A stretch of 64,000 bases of DNA from positions 2,239,501 through 2,303,500 of the forward strand of contig NC_037313.1 of assembly GCF_000143535.2 (NCBI RefSeq), written 5' to 3'. Both the position numbers and the translations under genes were made by a program. The notes beneath the pieces were generated by a model. It ran no database searches and had not been told where the DNA came from. It was given only the letters and a program-made list of their open reading frames with translations. Of this stretch, positions 58,401-64,000 are shown one piece after another. The DNA comes from Botrytis cinerea B05.10. Its lineage: Eukaryota; Ascomycota; Leotiomycetes; Helotiales; Sclerotiniaceae. Every line of letters starts with the position of its first letter. Positions within the stretch are counted from its first letter, which is position 1.

Positions 58401-58919
58401 CTAACAATGTCATCACAAGCATAAGACATCTTCACTTGCCGCGTTTCATTGTGTATCAGTCATACTCGAAGACAGGCCGCCTAACTCAAACTTCGAAAAA
58501 TGTTACAAACAGATTATCACCATAATCCTTGAGAAACAGATACCAATTTAATAATTCTGATATTGCATCTCATTGCGCGCTGGGATCAAATAATGGCACG
58601 ATAGCAAACCCGCTTCAGTAAACTCACGCGCTTGTGTTACCGTCACTATCGGCTCAGTAATATGACCATGTTATCCTCCAGGTCCCTGCGAGGAAGCTTC
58701 TGGGTCTTCTCGATGCATTCTATTGCGTTCCTTGATACTCTGGGGAAGGTGCCTGTTTGGGCGCCATTTCAACCCTGTATCTTAGCTCATCAATGAGTCC
58801 AAATCATTAATGGCAAACTCTAAAATCAGTGGAGGTGTTGCTATGTCCTGAATATAGTAACATCCCTCGTTGCAGGTTCTGCTATATCATGCTTCAAAAT
58901 CTCGATGAGAAAAAAACTT
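55480..58919. other. Gene-poor, AT-rich stretch, 3.4 kb
   Basis: No gene supported. Short frames at 55642-55923, 56633-56899 and 57944-58246 (all -) lack an ATG-led, family-like structure. A stretch near 56035-56105 has tRNA-like words on the minus strand (GGCTTAGTGGTTTCGC, GTTCGAAT) but does not fold as a tRNA. Confidence 0.4.
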
Positions 58920-59465
58920 TTAACGACTATGAAACATCTGGATGAAAAAATGATCAGCCGTGGATAATCTGTCTGAGAAGTATTCAACAGCATGATCGTT
59001 AAGATCTGCTTCCAAATAGTCTGCCTCCACGGCAGTGGCCCCCGGAGGGCTAGCGGAGCGTCTTTTTGAAATAACTATATTCATCAAGTCAAGCTGTTCG
59101 GAATACTCGAATTGCGTATTGGCTAACCTTATGTGAATAGAAATTGACCGTAGAATGGGCATCAAACATTTTTTGAGGTATTTCAACACTAAAATGAACA
59201 TTAGATCAAGAGTGAAAACTTGAAATTGATAGCAACACACCCAACTGAAATTTTGGAACTCATCAAGAGTAGAAAATATACAACTGTATATACGTAGCTC
59301 AACACTGGCAGAACCCCTAAACCTCTCATTCCATAACTGAAAAAACCCCCCGCAACTTTCGGCATAGCCTCGGGACCGAGGTTTTCCAATCCCGTATTCA
59401 TGTATATATATCCCAAAGAGTAAATTTGATGATTCATGATTGCCACTTGACACCATCACTTCCAT
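58920..59465 (-). CDS. Weak hypothetical ORF, possibly spliced
   Basis: An ATG-led frame of about 181 codons starting at 59465, with no recognisable domain. A plausible intron (GTGTGTTGCT...CATTTTAG, about 59187-59242) lies inside. Splicing would switch to a frame reading VEIPQKMFDAHSTVNFYSHK. The open frame after it reads ISKRRSASPPGATAVEADYLEA. The composition is protein-like in places, but no homolog comes to mind and the exon structure is undecided. Treat as provisional. Confidence 0.25.
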   Translation of the reverse strand: MEVMVSSGNHESSNLLFGIYIHEYGIGKPRSRGYAESCGGFFQLWNERFRGSASVELRIYSCIFSTLDEFQNFSWVCCYQFQVFTLDLMFILVLKYLKKCLMPILRSISIHIRLANTQFEYSEQLDLMNIVISKRRSASPPGATAVEADYLEADLNDHAVEYFSDRLSTADHFFIQMFHSR

Positions 59466-59468
59466 CAC

Positions 59469-60086
59469 ATCTTCGCGAGCGATGACTGCATCCGTCTACT
59501 TTAAGATCTCAAGTAGATTACCAGATCCCTAAAGCTTAAGTTAAAATAACCAACATCCATCCATTTCTCTCGCATCCAGAATGTTCTAATTCCTATAGGG
59601 CTTATTTCCCCATTCAGTCTCCATACTACATACTGCACCTTAGCAAGTAACCATCCATCCCAGCCAGCCTCAAACAACCATCTATTTTATCTGTAACCTA
59701 TCCGTATACCCGCATCAAACATCTTGTTTCCCTCTCCAAGCCATGAAGTTTAGATGTTTAGACGGGGTGTCGAGTAGATAAACAGATAGATAGATAGATA
59801 AAGCTAGTCTCCGTGCTTTTTCCAATTTAATAAAACGATATGAGATGGAGGAAACTGGTTTCCAGTTTCGTTTGTAGGCAGTGGATACACAATTATGAGC
59901 GCTACGAGATGAAGCGAAATGAGGATATATGAATTGGATGGAATAAGCAGTGACATCTCCAGGTTTGTCCTTGCTCTGGAATGGGGAAATATTGTCTAAG
60001 TCTCCACTGGCTTTGAGAGTGTACCAAAGATCTTGTATCCCGTTATGGAAAGGGAAGGAGAGGAAGGATTATTTGTGTTCAGTTGG

Positions 60087-60181
<95 letters not shown>

Positions 60182-63100
60182 CTGATGATTGATTGATTGA
60201 TTGACGGATTGACGGATTGACTGATGATTGATATTTGAGTTGTAGCTAGGTAGCATTGGATGGTGGAGTAGCCACAAAAAGTTTATGTTGAAGGAAGGAA
60301 AGACTATCGCAATGAATAAGCTGAAAATAAACCTGTCATCCAGCGTTTCGCCATACCGAGTCACGATTGCGATAGCTACATAAGAATACTTACTCATACT
60401 CGCACTCATACTATACACATCGTATACACAGACACACACACACACACACACACACTATCTCTAGTTTCCCATCTTTTAGCACTCCACTCCCTCCCTCCCT
60501 CCACCTAGCGCTTCCATCCCATCCATCCCATCCCATCCCGCCTTACCATATACAAGTGGAACCGACCAAACTTCACCCTCACTAACTATCGAAAGATAAA
60601 ATCAAAAACACCTACCAGAAACAGCCAGTGTAATCTCAACGGCCAGGAATTCCATTACCTTTTCTAGTTGTACATTCGTGAGGTTTAAAATGAACCAACG
60701 TTAACATGAAACACTTTTTGGCCTGTACTCGGGAAGGTTAATATAAAGTCATCTTTTAGAGCGCGACATGGGACTAATCTTGGCAAAACACGAGATTAGG
60801 TAAGGATGGATCATGGATGTTTGTGTGGATAAGAAAACTACTCCGTATAAGTAATCCGGGTAGAAGGCTAGAAGGAGATCGAAGGCTAATCTAATTTTGG
60901 GGACTTTCGCTCCAAAACTATTCTAGAGTGATGAGATGAAGGATACGCCGTTTGGAGATGTGAGGTGTGATGATATTTTATCTTGGAGGAATGGGAAGAG
61001 AGTGACTGAGGAATTGGAATCCATGGCCCGAGACACGAAATTTCTCCTTCCTTTCGATTTCGACCAATTCCCGAACTCTCATCTCATATTGGAGAAGTGG
61101 AGAGCGCGTAGCTGGGCGTTTACAAGAAGTGAAAAAAAAAAAAATCTAGAACAATCTTGTCGGTCGCGAAGGATATCCCAGAGATTTTATTCAATAATGC
61201 TCTTGGATTATGACTGATCAGTCCGGGGTGTTTGATAGGCGTTTGCATATTCAGGGGGAATATTTTTTTGGGTGCAGGGAAAAGGCCAGGACGGGTGAAG
61301 ATCGCCGTCGACGTGAGATTGCTTTTATGCAGGCACAGTTTCATGAACCGTTGTGCGATGCGCCATATGTTCAAGTGAAGAGCTGTGCTGTGTTGTGGGG
61401 ATCAGATTGGACGACGATTGTTATTTTGGTAGGTTGTAGGTTCAACCGTTTAGTCGGGCGTTTGAGTGACTGAACACTTTGGGCTGAAGAAGAAAGAAAA
61501 ATTAAAAGATCAAGGCGGTTGAAGAAAAAACAAATGCCGTGGCCTTATGATCGGACTATTTTATATCGATGATCAAGATTTGAGATTAGATTTGCTTTTA
61601 CCTTGCCCTATTGCCTTATGAGGTCGTGATGCATGATGCTAGAATGATTTTCTTAAAACACTGCGCCTCATGAACTTTACTTTGCATTTGGTACCGATGT
61701 CATTGATTCATTCATGGTTATTGATACACTCTTGAAGCTTCGGGTGTTGTGAATGATGATGGCTGAGCAAATACGATGTGAAAGTAAAAAAGGAGTCCGG
61801 TCCAAAACACCAGTGGAAGCTCCCGATGAAGGGGCTTGAATCGCTTGACAATTGACAAGCTTTAGCACTAATAGCAATAACACCACCCATCTATCAACCA
61901 ACCCTTTGACCGAGTAGACTCGAGGCTTTGTCATTCGACGACCATGAGTAAGTGAACAATATGGTACCAACCGGCATCATCTCAATGAGGGGTTTTTCGA
62001 GCTTCAGCATCTAGACTGGGGAAACTTGCACTGGATGCCGAAAGGAACCTTGACAGAAATTAAAGACGGTCAGATGAAATTGAAGGTCGGCCACTGAAAG
62101 CTTGGCCTTCTTGGAATATCAATTCCCTCAAAAAGTAAGTTACGAATCATGATTAATCAAAAGTAGAAGCACAAAGCACAAAGCAAGCACAACACATCGT
62201 ACAAAAAGAGAAAAAGGAAGTTTGCGAATTAAGAAAATCCTCTCTATCTAAGTTTCCCTCACCAATCATTCCCATCCCAGCCAACAGATAGATAATTAAT
62301 TTCCGAACATCTGTGGCTGCTGATATGTGAAAAGTCGTCATCGCCTCGACATAACGTTGACCAATTCTTCCAACTGTAATCTACTCAAGGAACACATACG
62401 TACGTGGTTTTAATAAATCGACAAGATGAATCCTGAACTTCTCCGTACGATGCAAGACTATCGCGGTATCGATAGTATATACGATGTACATAAATTGCGC
62501 GCATATATAGATTGCATTATCCACAATTTATGACACTTCCCATATCATATCATACGTATGATACACACATGCATATACACATACATACACATACATACAT
62601 ATCTAGACAAATAGATGATTCCACGCGATTCGACTCGCATTCACGAAGAGGAAGAAGAAACATCCAAAACGAAGAGGCTTAAACAAAATGTCGTAATCGG
62701 CCAACTACACCAACTAAAGGATGAACGATTCATTTTATCTGAATACCAACTGTATCATCCCAAGGTTCAAATTCATGCAGAAGACAAAAGGAGTAGGCAA
62801 GGTATGATTTGATATGATTTGATATGATGAATCACGATCTTTCAATTACCCTTTTTTTCTCTCCCCAAACTCAAAATTCCAAACTCACATTGTTAGTGTC
62901 CGTTTTGTTTGTTTAGGACTTTAGGTAGGTAGGTAGTTAAGTAGGTAGTAGCCGGTAAGCTGTTTGCACTACTCTGTAGGCAAAAATCGTAGTATAGGTT
63001 TCACCAGCCAACATCAAGATAGAAGAGAGCAAGCCAACCGAATCCCTTGAAACGAAGATTAGTGCCCTTCAATTTCTCAAGCTTGCTTGGACCGGTTTTG

Positions 63101-64000
63101 CTCCGACCAGTAGGAGACGCGTACGCGATGAGAATTATGGATCGATCAATACTCATCTAATCATCTACTCATCTAATCACCCACCTTATACCTTATACTT
63201 CGTTCGTACAGACGGGGGGACCGATAAACATTTTATATATCTAGCTCGCATGCATGCAGATACGGATAGACTTGTGTTCTTCGAGTAATGATTAATGATT
63301 AATGATCCCATCAGCACCCGCTGTCCATTCACGATTCTTACCCCTATCTTCGCTCTCATTGGAAGAGAAGCACGGAACGCGCAGAACGCTCTCGCACCTT
63401 CGTATGATCATTGGTTCCATCCGCACAAACGTGAGGATATTACTAACCCCTGAAGAGACAATAACATAGCCTCTCAAAAACGAGCAATCCATCCTCCAAG
63501 CTTTTGCGTTCCAAGGTTCCGATGACTTTGCAGGGTCAGTTGCGGTGAGATCCTCTTGGAGACCTGGGTTGTTAGCTCTGTACCTGCATAACACCCATGT
63601 GGTTTGGAACCGCGCCGCCTGGGTGTGAAATGTGGCAAGCAAAGCGAGAAGAAAAAAAAGACTTTTTTTCCCTTTTCTTTCCCGCAGCGTTATAATGGAG
63701 AATGGCACCATGCCATCGTAAGCCATACAAGACCCCTTCCCCATGGATCCATCCTTAACCCATTTTATTCTCCTTGGACCAAGTAGGTAGTAAACGAACC
63801 AGGAACCCCCCCTTCATCCATGTTCAATTCATAATTAATCCCACTTGTCCAGGGTTCCACTCATTTTTTTCTGTGCCCACCCTCCCCGTCCGTTTTGCCC
63901 ATTTCCTTTTAATTCTCCTATAGCGAGGAGCACCGCACCCTTCCTCATCCTTTCTTTAAAAGATTCCTCCACCCTCCTTTTCCAACACAAGATCTTCCTT
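59469..64000. other. Intergenic to window end, 4.5 kb
   Basis: No gene I can defend. It contains the GATT microsatellite (60087-60232), a CA run (about 60430-60455), and two adjoining ATG ORFs at 60936-61217 and 61210-61473 (+), overlapping by ATGACTGA, of unknown character. There is an AGGT run at about 62925-62945 and a GCATGCATGC palindrome at about 63248. The last 200 bases are C/T-rich with AAAAGATTCC just before the edge, resembling the promoter/leader of a + strand gene starting beyond the window. Confidence 0.4.
60087..60232. repeat. GATT tetranucleotide microsatellite
   Basis: About 23 perfect TGAT/GATT units (60087-60180), followed by a 50-bp interrupted tail with CTGATGAT and GACGGATT variants. 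Confidence 0.95.

Noticed and set aside
59996..60451. 151-codon minus-strand ORF with Asn-Gln-Ser-Ile runs
   Set aside because: Entirely created by the GATT microsatellite.

Overview
The window is nuclear DNA of a filamentous ascomycete. Short GT-AG introns (about 49-112 nt) with CTAAC/CTGAC-like branch sites, a HET-domain gene, a Cdc25-type RasGEF with an SH3 domain, a cobalamin-independent methionine synthase, a UstYa-family gene and a lone 5S rRNA gene all fit this. The overall look suggests Leotiomycetes, probably a Botrytis/Sclerotinia relative. That placement is inference, because no database search was possible.

Layout. 1-722 holds the broken 5' part of an aminoglycoside-phosphotransferase-like gene, running off the left edge. 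988-2319 (-) encodes a type II membrane glycosyltransferase. 4213-5010 (+) encodes an unrecognised 265-aa protein. 5.0-7.5 kb holds a decayed 33-bp tandem repeat and coding-like relics. 7591-9552 (+) is a HET-domain gene. 9.55-24.4 kb is a gene-poor, microsatellite-rich stretch where I can defend no gene. 24476-28091 (+) is the Ras exchange factor. 30886-33365 (+) is methionine synthase MET6, with an 11-nt first coding exon. 37230-37522 (-) is a small two-exon SMP/LEA-like gene. 39122-39966 (-) encodes a secreted, probably GPI-anchored protein with an acidic Tyr/Asp repeat. 42136-43849 (-) encodes a LAT/MUP1-type amino-acid permease.

The most interesting part is 44.9-49.7 kb. It contains a CmcJ/NvfI-type oxygenase gene (44891-45875, +), a three-exon UstYa-family gene with two HxxHC motifs (46729-47630, -), a probably frameshifted unknown ORF (48531-48993, +), and a small two-exon gene (49321-49693, +). 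The last encodes a signal peptide followed by three near-identical segments around P-[LI]-I-E-W, each ending in a dibasic pair (KR, KK, RK). That is the architecture of a dikaritin-type (ustiloxin/phomopsin/asperipin-like) RiPP precursor. I propose a compact, possibly undescribed fungal RiPP locus whose core contains Trp instead of the Tyr/Phe of the classic examples.

To the right, 51.0-59.5 kb is relic-rich. It has a dispersed 5S rRNA gene (51058-51176, -), a small C2H2 finger ORF, an unknown 505-aa protein (51629-53146, -), a 60-bp minisatellite in that gene's upstream region (53283-53702), and a truncated protein-kinase-like relic (55066-55479, -). From 59.5 kb to the end I see only intergenic sequence with a long GATT microsatellite. 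The final 200 bases look like a pyrimidine-rich promoter of a gene outside the window.
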